41,497 nt of DNA, taken from contig JAHDQI010000309.1 in the NCBI GenBank assembly GCA_018433925.1, forward strand, positions 1-41,497, in the 5' to 3' direction. The translations under genes were made by a program, and so were the position numbers. The notes under the pieces are model-generated. The model had not been told where the DNA came from and did not search any database. It worked only from the letters and a program-made list of their open reading frames with translations. This document shows, one piece after another, positions 18,685-25,968 of the stretch. The first letter of the stretch is position 1. Each line of letters begins with the position of its first letter. The DNA is from Phycisphaerae bacterium. GTDB taxonomy: Bacteria > Planctomycetota > Phycisphaerae > Sedimentisphaerales > Anaerohalosphaeraceae.

Positions 18685-18719
18685 GCTGCCTGTATCGCTT
18701 TCTTATTTCGCATCCCCGC

Positions 18720-19841
18720 TCAGGGTGTCAGTCCGCTTTGCCGGACCACGGAGGCCGTCAGCAGGGTATCGGCATCCGGACGAATCCCCAGCCGCCGGGC
18801 GGCCTCGAGGTTGATGACCGGAATGCCTTTTTCGGTGGCCCGCATCGGCAGGTCAGCCGGGCTTTGTTGGCCGACCAGGATCTCGCGGGCCAGCAGGCCG
18901 GCCTGGTAGCCCTGGGCATAGCCGGAGACCGTCACGGCGCAGAGGGTGCCTTTGTCCACGCGGTCCTGCCAAAAACTGAAATCCGGCAGTTTGTTGTGGG
19001 CTTGGAACCACCGGAGGACTTCTTCCATGGGCACATTTTTTCCCTCGGGACCGAGAAATTCAAAGACGCCGAAAAAGCCGATCGCATCGACCCGGCCCTG
19101 ATACTCGAGGACCGCCGCTTTAAATTGTTCGAAGGTATCAAAGATGTCATACCCGACGATCTCGATTTCCGTGCAGGAGGCGATGGTTTCTTTCATTCGC
19201 TCGATCATCGGCGGCCACATGGGACCGTTGTCGCTGACCATCACGATGCGCCGCACGGACGGGGCCAGCTTTTTGAGCAAACTGACAGCCGCGATATAAT
19301 GCATCTCTTCCCGAACGCCGGTCACATTGCTCGAGCCGACAAGGCCGTAGTCGGCCGGGTCCGCATTCACCGCGCAGAACACAAACGGGATTTCGGAGTT
19401 GACATAGTCGGCCGTCACATACCGCTGCGCATCGTCATCCCCCGTAAACACCAAATCCGGTTTCCATCGATCAATGACCTCCTTAATCCGGCCGGCAATC
19501 CGCTTTCGATACGCCTCCTCGCTTCGTCTCTTGGTATCCATCTGCATCACGCGCCAGTCCAGGTCCAGGTCTTTTGTCGCCGCCTGAAAGCCAAGAATCT
19601 GGTCGTCGGTCCATTTCCAGGGGGAATGGTAGCTCATCACATGAAGTACCTTAAATGATGTGGCCGATTTGAACGGCCGAAACCAGGAGGACCTGGCCGC
19701 GGCGTCTTCCGGCCGCATCGCCGATCTGAACTCACGCGGAAACACCGCGACAAACAGCAGGGCGGATGCCATAATCAAAAACAAAAGGATGATAAAAATC
19801 GTCGGCCGTATTAATTTTGTGTTTTTAATAAATCCTGCCAT
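18720..19841 (-). CDS. Membrane-anchored ABC-type substrate-binding protein (PF04392-like)
   Basis: A 373-residue protein with one N-terminal hydrophobic segment (about 12-33) that looks like an uncleaved anchor or signal, followed by a periplasmic-binding-protein fold. Features match the ABC_sub_bind family: FKVLHVMSYHSPWKWTDDQILGF at the start, then KPDLVFTGDDDAQRYVT, IPFVFCAVNADPADYGL with GVREE, and ALLAREILVGQ near the end. No ABC permease or ATPase is adjacent; a sensor histidine kinase follows 35 nt downstream on the same strand. This context suggests ligand recognition for signalling rather than import. The ligand is unknown; relatives are often linked to nucleobase or amino-acid uptake. 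Confidence 0.88.
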   Translation of the reverse strand: MAGFIKNTKLIRPTIFIILLFLIMASALLFVAVFPREFRSAMRPEDAAARSSWFRPFKSATSFKVLHVMSYHSPWKWTDDQILGFQAATKDLDLDWRVMQMDTKRRSEEAYRKRIAGRIKEVIDRWKPDLVFTGDDDAQRYVTADYVNSEIPFVFCAVNADPADYGLVGSSNVTGVREEMHYIAAVSLLKKLAPSVRRIVMVSDNGPMWPPMIERMKETIASCTEIEIVGYDIFDTFEQFKAAVLEYQGRVDAIGFFGVFEFLGPEGKNVPMEEVLRWFQAHNKLPDFSFWQDRVDKGTLCAVTVSGYAQGYQAGLLAREILVGQQSPADLPMRATEKGIPVINLEAARRLGIRPDADTLLTASVVRQSGLTP

Positions 19842-20284
19842 ACCGCATCCCTATCTCATCCACGATGCTCCACACGAGGGCCTGTCTGGAAACCGGGCAC
19901 AGGCCGCCAGAATATCAGACAATAAAAATCTTTTATTGCTCGTATTTTCTGAATTTCTTTCTATATAGGGCATTTTCGACTTTCACCGGCACCCACTTCG
20001 AACACGAAACCCTCCGATAAATACCCCCTCAAATGTCGGTATTTTTCCGGAGTCAATCAATCAAAAACAGAAAATAAAGCGTTGGCCGTAAATGCCGCAC
20101 TGATAAAACCAAAAGGTACATTTTATCGGAAGATATCGAAATACCGCCGGGAACGTCCTATATAAAGGGGAGAATAAAAATCATAAGGTACGGTTTTTTA
20201 TTTCACTTTAACCTCGGATATCTGCTGTGTTTTCTCTTTTTTGTGGATTTATGGAATATTTTTTTCGTAAAACATACTTCTTTC
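19842..20284. other. AT-rich spacer with inverted repeats, no gene seen
   Basis: No supported coding region. It holds the upstream region of the substrate-binding protein gene (minus strand) and several hairpins. One is an AT hairpin near 19919-19938. A compound inverted repeat spans 20012-20054 (CTCCG + AAATACC against GGTATTT + CGGAG). A third, GATAAAA/TTTTATC, lies around 20102-20128. None has a clear T-run, so their role is undetermined. Confidence 0.5.
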
Positions 20285-20313
20285 TTGCATCTCTTGGCAC
20301 CATTGGCTACAAT
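20285..20313 (+). promoter_or_regulatory. Orphan sigma70-type promoter upstream of umuDC
   Basis: TTGCAT (20285-20290) and TACAAT (20308-20313) are spaced by 17 nt, predicting a start near 20320. The transcript would meet the intrinsic terminator at 20334-20368 before any ORF. Confidence 0.55.
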
Positions 20314-20319
20314 ATCTGT

Positions 20320-20368
20320 TAAGTTGGGAGAAGGAGGGTAATCCCTTCGGGAATGCCCTCTTTTTTTT
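20320..20368 (+). ncRNA. Candidate very short RNA or attenuated leader
   Basis: Between the predicted start near 20320 and the terminator T-run lies only a ~50-nt sequence, purine-rich at its 5' end (GTTGGGAGAAGGAGGG). It then folds into a hairpin with a TTCG loop. It has no ORF of its own. It could be a tiny regulatory RNA, or an attenuated leader of umuDC, whose ATG is 70 nt beyond the terminator. Confidence 0.4.
20334..20368 (+). terminator. Intrinsic terminator with UUCG loop
   Basis: GAGGG…TCCC pairs with GGGA…CCCTC around a TTCG loop (20334-20360, with a few mismatches) and is followed by eight T residues (20361-20368). The polarity is plus only, since no T-run follows on the other strand. 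No plus-strand gene ends upstream. Confidence 0.75.
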
Positions 20369-20424
20369 ATGCGCCCCATTTTCACTTTCGTATTCGATTC
20401 CTTTTCAGCTTGCCGACAATCCGG

Positions 20425-20441
20425 TATACTATGGTGTATGG
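20425..20441 (+). promoter_or_regulatory. umuD -10 box with overlapping ATAC-N6-GTAT dyad
   Basis: TATACT (20425-20430) lies 7 nt before the umuD ATG at 20438; the matching -35 is weak (TTTTCA, 20402-20407, 17 nt away). The -10 overlaps an exact dyad ATAC (20426-20429)-N6-GTAT (20436-20439). A repressor such as LexA could sit there, but the sequence is not the E. coli or Bacillus SOS-box consensus, so the operator call is inference. Confidence 0.4.
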
Positions 20442-20869
20442 AAGCCAAAGTGGACAAAATCTATGCTCCGGAGGCCGGGACCCGGCAGCCGCTGCCGCTG
20501 TTTCTGGAGCGGGTGTCGGCGGGCTTTCCCTCTCCGGCGGCCGACTATGAAGAAGGGCGGCTGGACCTGAACCGGCATCTGATCAAAAATCCGGCGGCGA
20601 CTTTTTTTGTGCGCGTGGCCGGGGATTCGATGATCGGGGCGGGGATTCACCCCGGCGATCTGCTGGTGGTGGACCGCTCGCTGGAACCAAAGGACAAACA
20701 CGTGATTATCGCGGCGCTGAACGGCGAACTGATGGTCAAGCGCATCCGCATGAAACGAAAAAAGATTTTTCTGGAAGCCGAAAACGAGACCTACGCCCCC
20801 CGTGAAATCTCCGAGGATACAGACTTTGAGGTCTGGGGCGTGGTGACAAACGTCATTCACTCACTGTAA
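20438..20869 (+). CDS. umuD: UmuD, self-cleaving subunit of DNA polymerase V
   Basis: A 143-residue S24-family protein that, after RecA-stimulated self-cleavage, forms UmuD' and joins UmuC in error-prone translesion polymerase V. The cleavage site is Ala28-Gly29 in [14 protein letters not shown], the catalytic Ser64 is in GDSMIG and Lys101 in LMVKRI. The 37-residue Ser-Lys spacing equals that of the E. coli protein, as I recall it. The ATG at 20438 gives the normal family length. An upstream in-frame ATG at 20369 would add 23 atypical residues crossing the promoter and is rejected. The predicted mRNA is leaderless. umuC starts 17 nt after the stop. SOS induction is expected from the family. 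Confidence 0.96.
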   Translation: MEAKVDKIYAPEAGTRQPLPLFLERVSAGFPSPAADYEEGRLDLNRHLIKNPAATFFVRVAGDSMIGAGIHPGDLLVVDRSLEPKDKHVIIAALNGELMVKRIRMKRKKIFLEAENETYAPREISEDTDFEVWGVVTNVIHSL

Positions 20870-20886
20870 TTCTTCAGAAAACAAGT

Positions 20887-22152
20887 ATGCGAAAACCGAT
20901 TTTTGCGCTGGTGGATTGCAACAATTTTTATGCCTCGTGCGAGCGGGTGTTTGACCCGAAGCTGGCGGGCAGGCCCGTGGTGGTGCTGTCCAATAATGAC
21001 GGATGTGTGGTGGCCCGCTCGAATGAAGCCAAGGCCCTCGGCATTCCCATGGGCATTCCCTTCTTCGAGGTGCGCCAGACCATCGAAAAGCATGGCGTTC
21101 TTGCCCTGTCCTCCAATTATACGCTGTACGCCGACATGTCCGGCCGGGTGATGGAGACGCTGTCGCACTTTACGCCGCATATCGAGGTGTATTCCATCGA
21201 CGAGGCCTTTCTGGACCTTTCCGGCATCCCGGAAGACCCGTCGGCCTGCGGGCGCAGGATGCGGCAAACCGTCAGGCAGTGGACGGGGATTCCCGTCTCC
21301 ATCGGCATCGGGCCGACCAAAACGCTGGCCAAGGCCGCCAACAAGCTGGCCAAAACCAGCCGAAAAGCCGACGGCGTACTGGACCTGACCGATTCGCCCT
21401 GGCTGGAGGAGGCGCTGCGCCGCATCGAGGTGCGGGATGTCTGGGGCGTGGGGCGGCAGATTTGCAAAAAGCTGAAGGCCGCCGGCATCCATACCGCGCT
21501 GGACCTGCGCGGGGCCAACCTCGACTGGATCAAAAACCAATTCGGGGTTCAGGGCGTCCGGACCGTTTCCGAGCTGCGGGGTCAGCGCTGCTACGAGCTG
21601 GAGGAAAACCCGCCGGCCAAAAAAGGCATTACGGTTTCGCGCGGTTTCGGCAGGCCGATTACCGCGCTGGTCCCGCTGCAGGAAGCCACTTCTCTTTATG
21701 CGGCGCGGGCGGGGGAAAAACTGCGGGCCGAAGGTCTGGCGGCGGGGGTGATGAGCATTTTCATTATGACCAGCCGGTTTGCGGAGAAGTCCAAACGATA
21801 CCTGCGGCATTGCGCGGTTCCTTTTGATACCGCCACGGATGATACCCAGGATCTGATTGCGGCGGCTGTTTCGGCCGTTGAACAGTTGTACCGCGCGGGC
21901 TACGAATACAAAAAATCCGGCGTAATGCTGCTGGAACTGGTGCCGCGCGACCGGGCGCAGAGGGGTCTGTTTGACAGCAAAGACCGCGACCGCTCGCGGC
22001 GGCTGATGGCCACCCTTGACCAAATCAACCGGACCCGAAGCGTCGGCATCCAATGGGCCGCCGAAGGCATCGAAAAACCCTGGCAGACCCGCTTTACCCG
22101 CAAAACTCCCCGCTATACCACAAGCTGGGCCGACCTGCCCCAGATTCGGTAA
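20887..22152 (+). CDS. umuC: UmuC, catalytic subunit of DNA polymerase V
   Basis: A 421-residue Y-family DNA polymerase, close to the family length of about 422. Visible motifs: [19 protein letters not shown] (metal-binding Asp and the Y-family N-terminus), [26 protein letters not shown], the catalytic [10 protein letters not shown], the [19 protein letters not shown] palm helix, and the little-finger region around [12 protein letters not shown]. The C-terminal UmuC-specific tail ([32 protein letters not shown]) is present, separating it from DinB. It forms an operon with umuD. The Shine-Dalgarno sequence is weak, so translation probably depends on coupling with umuD. It copies across DNA lesions at the cost of mutations. 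Confidence 0.97.
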   Translation: MRKPIFALVDCNNFYASCERVFDPKLAGRPVVVLSNNDGCVVARSNEAKALGIPMGIPFFEVRQTIEKHGVLALSSNYTLYADMSGRVMETLSHFTPHIEVYSIDEAFLDLSGIPEDPSACGRRMRQTVRQWTGIPVSIGIGPTKTLAKAANKLAKTSRKADGVLDLTDSPWLEEALRRIEVRDVWGVGRQICKKLKAAGIHTALDLRGANLDWIKNQFGVQGVRTVSELRGQRCYELEENPPAKKGITVSRGFGRPITALVPLQEATSLYAARAGEKLRAEGLAAGVMSIFIMTSRFAEKSKRYLRHCAVPFDTATDDTQDLIAAAVSAVEQLYRAGYEYKKSGVMLLELVPRDRAQRGLFDSKDRDRSRRLMATLDQINRTRSVGIQWAAEGIEKPWQTRFTRKTPRYTTSWADLPQIR

Positions 22153-22200
22153 ACCGCCTCCGGACCCATCGCGGCGGGTAAAGGCGCGGCGGCCTTTTGC

Positions 22201-22228
22201 TTGCTGAATTCGCGGCATTCGTTATACT
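22201..22228 (+). promoter_or_regulatory. Promoter of the SDR gene
   Basis: TTGCTG (22201-22206) and TATACT (22223-22228) are separated by 16 nt, giving a start near 22235 and a leader of about 80 nt before the SDR start codon. Confidence 0.55.
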
Positions 22229-22315
22229 GGCAGACGGAACAAAACAGGGAACGGCAAACCAAAGCGGCATTGTTTGGCGGAATGCCGATCGACGGCCGTC
22301 CATTAAGAGCAGCCC

Positions 22316-23083
22316 ATGATGATTTATGAAGATTTGAAAGACAAACGGGTGCTGGTGACCGGCTCCAGCAGCGGGATCGGGGCGGCGACGGCCGCGGCTT
22401 TTGCCCGGCAGGGGAGCTTTGTGGGCGTGCACTATTTCCGCACGCAGGCGGGCGGGGAACAAACGCTGGCCGAGGTCATCAAGCACGCAAAGGGATGTCT
22501 GCTGAAAGCCGACATGCGGGAGGAGGCGCAGGTAGAGAAGCTGATTGCCGACTTTGTCCGGGCCGCCGGCGGGCTGGATGTCCTGATCAATAATGCCGGG
22601 ACTCTGCTGGGGCGTGTGAATATCGAAGGCATGGACCTGAAGCATTTTGAGGATGAACTGGCCACCAATGTCCGGAGCACGTTTCTGGCGACCAAACATG
22701 CCCTGGACTCTCTGAAAAAATCCCGCGGTTGCATCGTCAATGTCGGCTCGGTGGCGGGCCATCAGGGCGGCGGCGGCGGATCGGGCATCTATGCGGCGGC
22801 CAAAGGCGCTGTGCATACGATGACGATTGCCATGGCCAAGGAATTCGGCGGCTATGGCATCCGGGTCAATACGGTGGTGCCCGGCCTGATCGAAACCAGG
22901 TTTCATGAGAAATTTTCCACGCCGGAGAGAAAAAAGAAAGTCGCCGCCGAAACCCCCCTCGGCCGCAACGGCACGGCCGAGGACATCGCCAAGGCAATCC
23001 TGTTCTTGGCAAGTAACGACGCCGCTAACTTCATCACCGGCGAGTCCCTGGCCGTCAACGGCGGCCTCTACATGCGGGCGTAA
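22316..23083 (+). CDS. Short-chain dehydrogenase/reductase (FabG-like)
   Basis: A 255-residue classical SDR: NAD(P)-binding GSSSGIG (16-22), LINNAG (90-94), and the catalytic tetrad Asn118, Ser145, Tyr159 and Lys163 (YAAAK). The C-terminal part has the expected VVPGLIETRFHEKF and NFITGESLAVNGGLYM. A glycine-rich stretch (GGGGGSG) precedes the active-site tyrosine. Length and motifs fit 3-oxoacyl-ACP reductase-like or sugar/polyol dehydrogenases, and the substrate cannot be assigned. It is transcribed alone from its own promoter. Two adjacent ATG codons (22316 and 22319) are both possible starts. Confidence 0.93.
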   Translation: MMIYEDLKDKRVLVTGSSSGIGAATAAAFARQGSFVGVHYFRTQAGGEQTLAEVIKHAKGCLLKADMREEAQVEKLIADFVRAAGGLDVLINNAGTLLGRVNIEGMDLKHFEDELATNVRSTFLATKHALDSLKKSRGCIVNVGSVAGHQGGGGGSGIYAAAKGAVHTMTIAMAKEFGGYGIRVNTVVPGLIETRFHEKFSTPERKKKVAAETPLGRNGTAEDIAKAILFLASNDAANFITGESLAVNGGLYMRA

Positions 23084-23144
23084 TTCATCCGGCGAGGACG
23101 CTTAAATATCCCCTGTACTCTCACAAGACAAGGCAGGTTATGTC

Positions 23145-25019
23145 TTATTCCTGATTGAGCGGCTCGGCGGTGGATTCCATCCAGGCGGCCGAAAGGACGG
23201 CCACATCCGCCAGATTGACCACACAATCCCGGTTGATATCGCCGTAGATTTCGCCGCTGCACAGGCCGCTCTTGCCGGCCTGGGCGGTGCCGCCAAAAGC
23301 CCCCATGTTGATCACCCCGCCGGAATTGAGCGGCTCGTCCCCGATGGGAAAAGCCGGATCGCCGGCGTCAATACACGGGCTGTGTTCGGCATCCTGCACC
23401 CAGCCCTGAATCGCCGGATCATACCGGCCGTAGAGGGATTTCAAATGGTAATCGCCGTTCTCAGCGTCGGCAAATAACGGATCGGCATCGATATTCCCGG
23501 TTCCCGAACCGGTCCAGCCGCCCTCGATGTTGGAATACATCACAGAAAGCCACCCGGCCCCGGAGCCGACCAGCGAGGTTGAATGGCCCCGCACAATCGT
23601 ACTGCTGACCGTGCCTGTGACATACAGAATGCCGCACTGTCCGTTGTCCGCGACGGTACAGTTCCGGATCTCGGCGGGCTGAAACGGATAATCATGGGCG
23701 TATAAACGCATCCCACAGGGATAATTTTGAGCCACTAAACAATGGTCCATTACAAAATCGGTCGGGCCGGCATTCAAAAAGAAGATACCTCCGCTCGGCG
23801 AGCCCGGCTCTCCCCGGTTATTGCAGAACCGGCTGTTTTTTACGGTGATTTTTCCGCAGGCGGAATCCCGGATAAACAAACCGCGGCCTTCCCGTCCCCG
23901 GTTTCCTGAGATCTCGCAATCCGATATTTCGAGCGTCGAAACGTCGGTGATATCCGGGCCGAAATGATACCCTTCCTCAAAAAGAATTCCTGAACTATAA
24001 AATATACATCCCTCCTGGCCCCAAAAACCATTCTCGAGGATTCGGCAATTCTTCACTTTCACAAGGCCCGCCCAATTACAGCTCAGTCCGGTTACGATAC
24101 AAGAGCCGGTTCGCGCATAAGCCGTATTCCCCCGGATTACGGAATCCGTGAGATTCAAATGGGCGCCTTCCGTCACGTAAATGCCGCTGAGCCCCCATAC
24201 GGAGTCTCCGTAGACGTAATTGTCTTCAAAACGACAACCGGATACATTGGCCTGCGTATAAAACCCGGCAAGACTCAAGCAGCATAATTCGCTCATGGAC
24301 GCATTGTCCCGGAAGAGGCAGTCTTTGAGTATCAGACCGGTCTCGTTGCGGGCGCCAATCAGCGTCACATGGGGTTCATCACAGGTATGGGTATTCCTTT
24401 GAAACACACAATTTTCAAACGTCACCGTCCCGTCCGTATCCAGGGAGATCATGCAGACACTCTGGTTGTCTTCAAAAATACAGGACTCAAATGTCGGATG
24501 GGCCGCTCCGGTAATCTCCAGGTTGCCGTACCCGGCCATTGTATATAAAGCTCGGAAGGTGCAGTTTGTAAAGCGTACATTGCTCGCGTTTAGGCAGCGA
24601 ATATCGGGACCGGGGGCTCCCTGATCCCGAATCGTAAAGCCCTCTATGTGCGCGGACGAATCATCAAGACTGTCCACTTGAAAAGTGACCGCACCAACCA
24701 GCACCCATTCACAGTCTTCGGGACCATTCATGGACTGAACATGCAGATGCTTGTTGTCGATCCAATCGAATACAGCTTGCCCGGAATTGTGCTGCCCCGC
24801 GTAGAGACCATCCATGACGATCACTCGGTCAAAGGGATTGGCTGCCTCCGCGGCCGAGAGGAGGGTCTGCTTGGGGCCTTCATAAGCACCGACGTACACC
24901 GGACTCAGGCCGGTCCACAGATCATTTCCTGAAGTCCCGTCCACATAAAAGGTTTGCGTTACCCCGGACGAAATCAAGAAACAGAAAAACAACACCCCCA
25001 AAAACGCCTGCATCTTCAT
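23145..25019 (-). CDS. Secreted parallel beta-helix protein with dockerin-like C-terminus
   Basis: A 624-residue exported protein. The signal peptide (MQAFLGVLFFCFLISSGVTQ) is followed by FYVDGTSGNDLWTGLSP, the typical opening of planctomycete right-handed beta-helix proteins. Residues ~80-560 consist of repeated short strands (for example FENCVFQRNTHTC, LKDCLFRDNASMS, ISDCEISGNRG) that would form a pectate-lyase-type solenoid, ending with ADAENGDYHLKS. The last ~40 residues carry a dockerin-like EF-hand pair (GDINRDCVVNLADVAVLSAAWM). No catalytic residues can be identified, so it may bind or cut an acidic polysaccharide. The ATG at 25019 is supported by AGGAGG 7 nt upstream, and it has its own promoter. 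Confidence 0.9.
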   Translation of the reverse strand: MKMQAFLGVLFFCFLISSGVTQTFYVDGTSGNDLWTGLSPVYVGAYEGPKQTLLSAAEAANPFDRVIVMDGLYAGQHNSGQAVFDWIDNKHLHVQSMNGPEDCEWVLVGAVTFQVDSLDDSSAHIEGFTIRDQGAPGPDIRCLNASNVRFTNCTFRALYTMAGYGNLEITGAAHPTFESCIFEDNQSVCMISLDTDGTVTFENCVFQRNTHTCDEPHVTLIGARNETGLILKDCLFRDNASMSELCCLSLAGFYTQANVSGCRFEDNYVYGDSVWGLSGIYVTEGAHLNLTDSVIRGNTAYARTGSCIVTGLSCNWAGLVKVKNCRILENGFWGQEGCIFYSSGILFEEGYHFGPDITDVSTLEISDCEISGNRGREGRGLFIRDSACGKITVKNSRFCNNRGEPGSPSGGIFFLNAGPTDFVMDHCLVAQNYPCGMRLYAHDYPFQPAEIRNCTVADNGQCGILYVTGTVSSTIVRGHSTSLVGSGAGWLSVMYSNIEGGWTGSGTGNIDADPLFADAENGDYHLKSLYGRYDPAIQGWVQDAEHSPCIDAGDPAFPIGDEPLNSGGVINMGAFGGTAQAGKSGLCSGEIYGDINRDCVVNLADVAVLSAAWMESTAEPLNQE

Positions 25020-25058
25020 GGGAATTCCTCCTAACTAATGCCAAGATTGTTTTATGAT

Positions 25059-25086
25059 ATTATATACCGAATTCACAAGATTTCAA
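25059..25086 (-). promoter_or_regulatory. Promoter of the beta-helix gene
   Basis: On the minus strand TTGAAA (25086-25081) and a perfect TATAAT (25064-25059) are separated by 16 nt. The start would fall near 25052, about 33 nt before the ATG. Confidence 0.65.
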
Positions 25087-25207
25087 TTCTTTATGTTAAA
25101 ATAGGACCCTTATTTGAAGCAGAAGGAAAAAAAAACAGGTGATTTCCGATAATATCGATCATATCTATGCAGGGATTGTTGATTATAACCTATTTTAACT
25201 TAATGGC

Positions 25208-25236
25208 TTGTAAATATATTGCCTATTTTGTACACT
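25208..25236 (+). promoter_or_regulatory. Orphan promoter of a candidate small RNA
   Basis: TTGTAA (25208-25213) and TACACT (25231-25236) are separated by 17 nt, predicting a transcript beginning near 25243. No plus-strand ORF follows before the terminator at 25280-25314. Confidence 0.55.
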
Positions 25237-25242
25237 GATTCA

Positions 25243-25314
25243 TACCCTAAAGGGGTCGAAAGACCCCCGTTTACACACGGGCCGCAGGGCAACCCCTTGC
25301 GGCCTCATTTTTTT
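25243..25314 (+). ncRNA. Candidate small RNA with three consecutive hairpins
   Basis: The ~72-nt predicted RNA has no ORF but is almost entirely structured. Hairpin 1 is GGGGTC/GACCCC with a GAAA tetraloop (25252-25267). Hairpin 2 is CCCGT/ACGGG (25266-25281, sharing its edges with its neighbours). Hairpin 3 is the terminator (25280-25304). A good promoter lies immediately upstream. It sits between the minus-strand beta-helix promoter region and the DUF2179 gene, whose 3' end it approaches convergently, so it is not the end of any known gene. I do not recognise the family. Expression is inferred, not shown. Confidence 0.5.
25280..25314 (+). terminator. Intrinsic terminator of the orphan small RNA
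   Basis: GGCCGCA (25280-25286) pairs with TGCGGCC (25298-25304), extended by GGG/CCC inside, then TCA and seven T residues (25308-25314). It points towards the plus strand. Confidence 0.8.
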
Positions 25315-25340
25315 GGCTGAATCAAGACGTGCGGGGTCTT

Positions 25341-25955
25341 TTATTTGCTTTTTCGAAACGGCCGAAACATTCGGAGTACCGCAAAATCCCGCCAGGTACT
25401 TCGCGCTGGGAAAACTCCCTTGGCCACGTCGCCCACTTCTTCAATCGAATAAAACGCCTGGGGATTAAATCGCCGGATCATCTCCTGGACCTCCTGAACA
25501 TGGGCCTTTTTGATGACGGTAAAGATCACCTGCACCTTTCCTTTGGCGCCATGGCCGTCCAGCACCGTCACTCCAAAATGTCTTGCTTTCATTGATTCGA
25601 GCAGCGAGGAAGCGTCCTTCTGTGTGATAATCCGGACAATCACCATCCCGAGCGACAGTTTTTCGGCCAGGTAAATGCCGACATAATTACCCGTGGCAAA
25701 TCCCGCGGCATAGGCCACGTAACAGGCCGGGTTCGTCAGGTTCTGCATAATCTGCCCGATCACGAGAATCCAGATCAGCACCTCGAAAAAGCCGGCCAGC
25801 GGCGCCATGTATTTCATTCCGCGCGAGATAAAAATCAGACGAATCGTCCCGATTGTCACATCCGAGACGCGGGCGATGAAGATCAGCCCCGGCAAAACGC
25901 CCCACGCATAGAGTTTGGAATTGGCCAGACAATCCTGCAGCAAGAAATCCATCAT
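25341..25955 (-). CDS. DUF2179 / UPF0316-type membrane protein
   Basis: About 204 residues from the ATG at 25955, chosen because AAAGGA lies 9 nt upstream; the ATG at 25964 would abut that site. Three hydrophobic segments form the N-terminal half (LPGLIFIARVSDVTIGTIRLIF, GFFEVLIWILVIGQIMQ, ACYVAYAAGFATGNYVGIYL). The C-terminal ~90 residues form a soluble DUF2179 domain (VRIITQKDASSLLESMKARHFGVTVLDGHGAKGKVQVIF, quoted for its IITQKDA and VTVLDGHGAKG motifs). The function of this family is not established. The C-terminal domain resembles ligand-binding regulatory domains of transport-related proteins. It follows corA by 13 nt on the same strand, suggesting an ion-homeostasis setting. Confidence 0.88.
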   Translation of the reverse strand: MMDFLLQDCLANSKLYAWGVLPGLIFIARVSDVTIGTIRLIFISRGMKYMAPLAGFFEVLIWILVIGQIMQNLTNPACYVAYAAGFATGNYVGIYLAEKLSLGMVIVRIITQKDASSLLESMKARHFGVTVLDGHGAKGKVQVIFTVIKKAHVQEVQEMIRRFNPQAFYSIEEVGDVAKGVFPARSTWRDFAVLRMFRPFRKSK

Positions 25956-25968
25956 TCCACCCATTCCT

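Noticed and set aside
20369-20437. Upstream ATG for umuD at 20369
   Set aside because: It would add 23 residues unlike any UmuD and would begin at the terminator T-run; the ATG at 20438 gives the family length.
20203-20457. 84-codon minus-strand frame over the umuDC upstream region
   Set aside because: Its composition (Lys/Arg-rich) reflects the AT-rich spacer and it overlaps the terminator hairpin; there is no ribosome-binding site.
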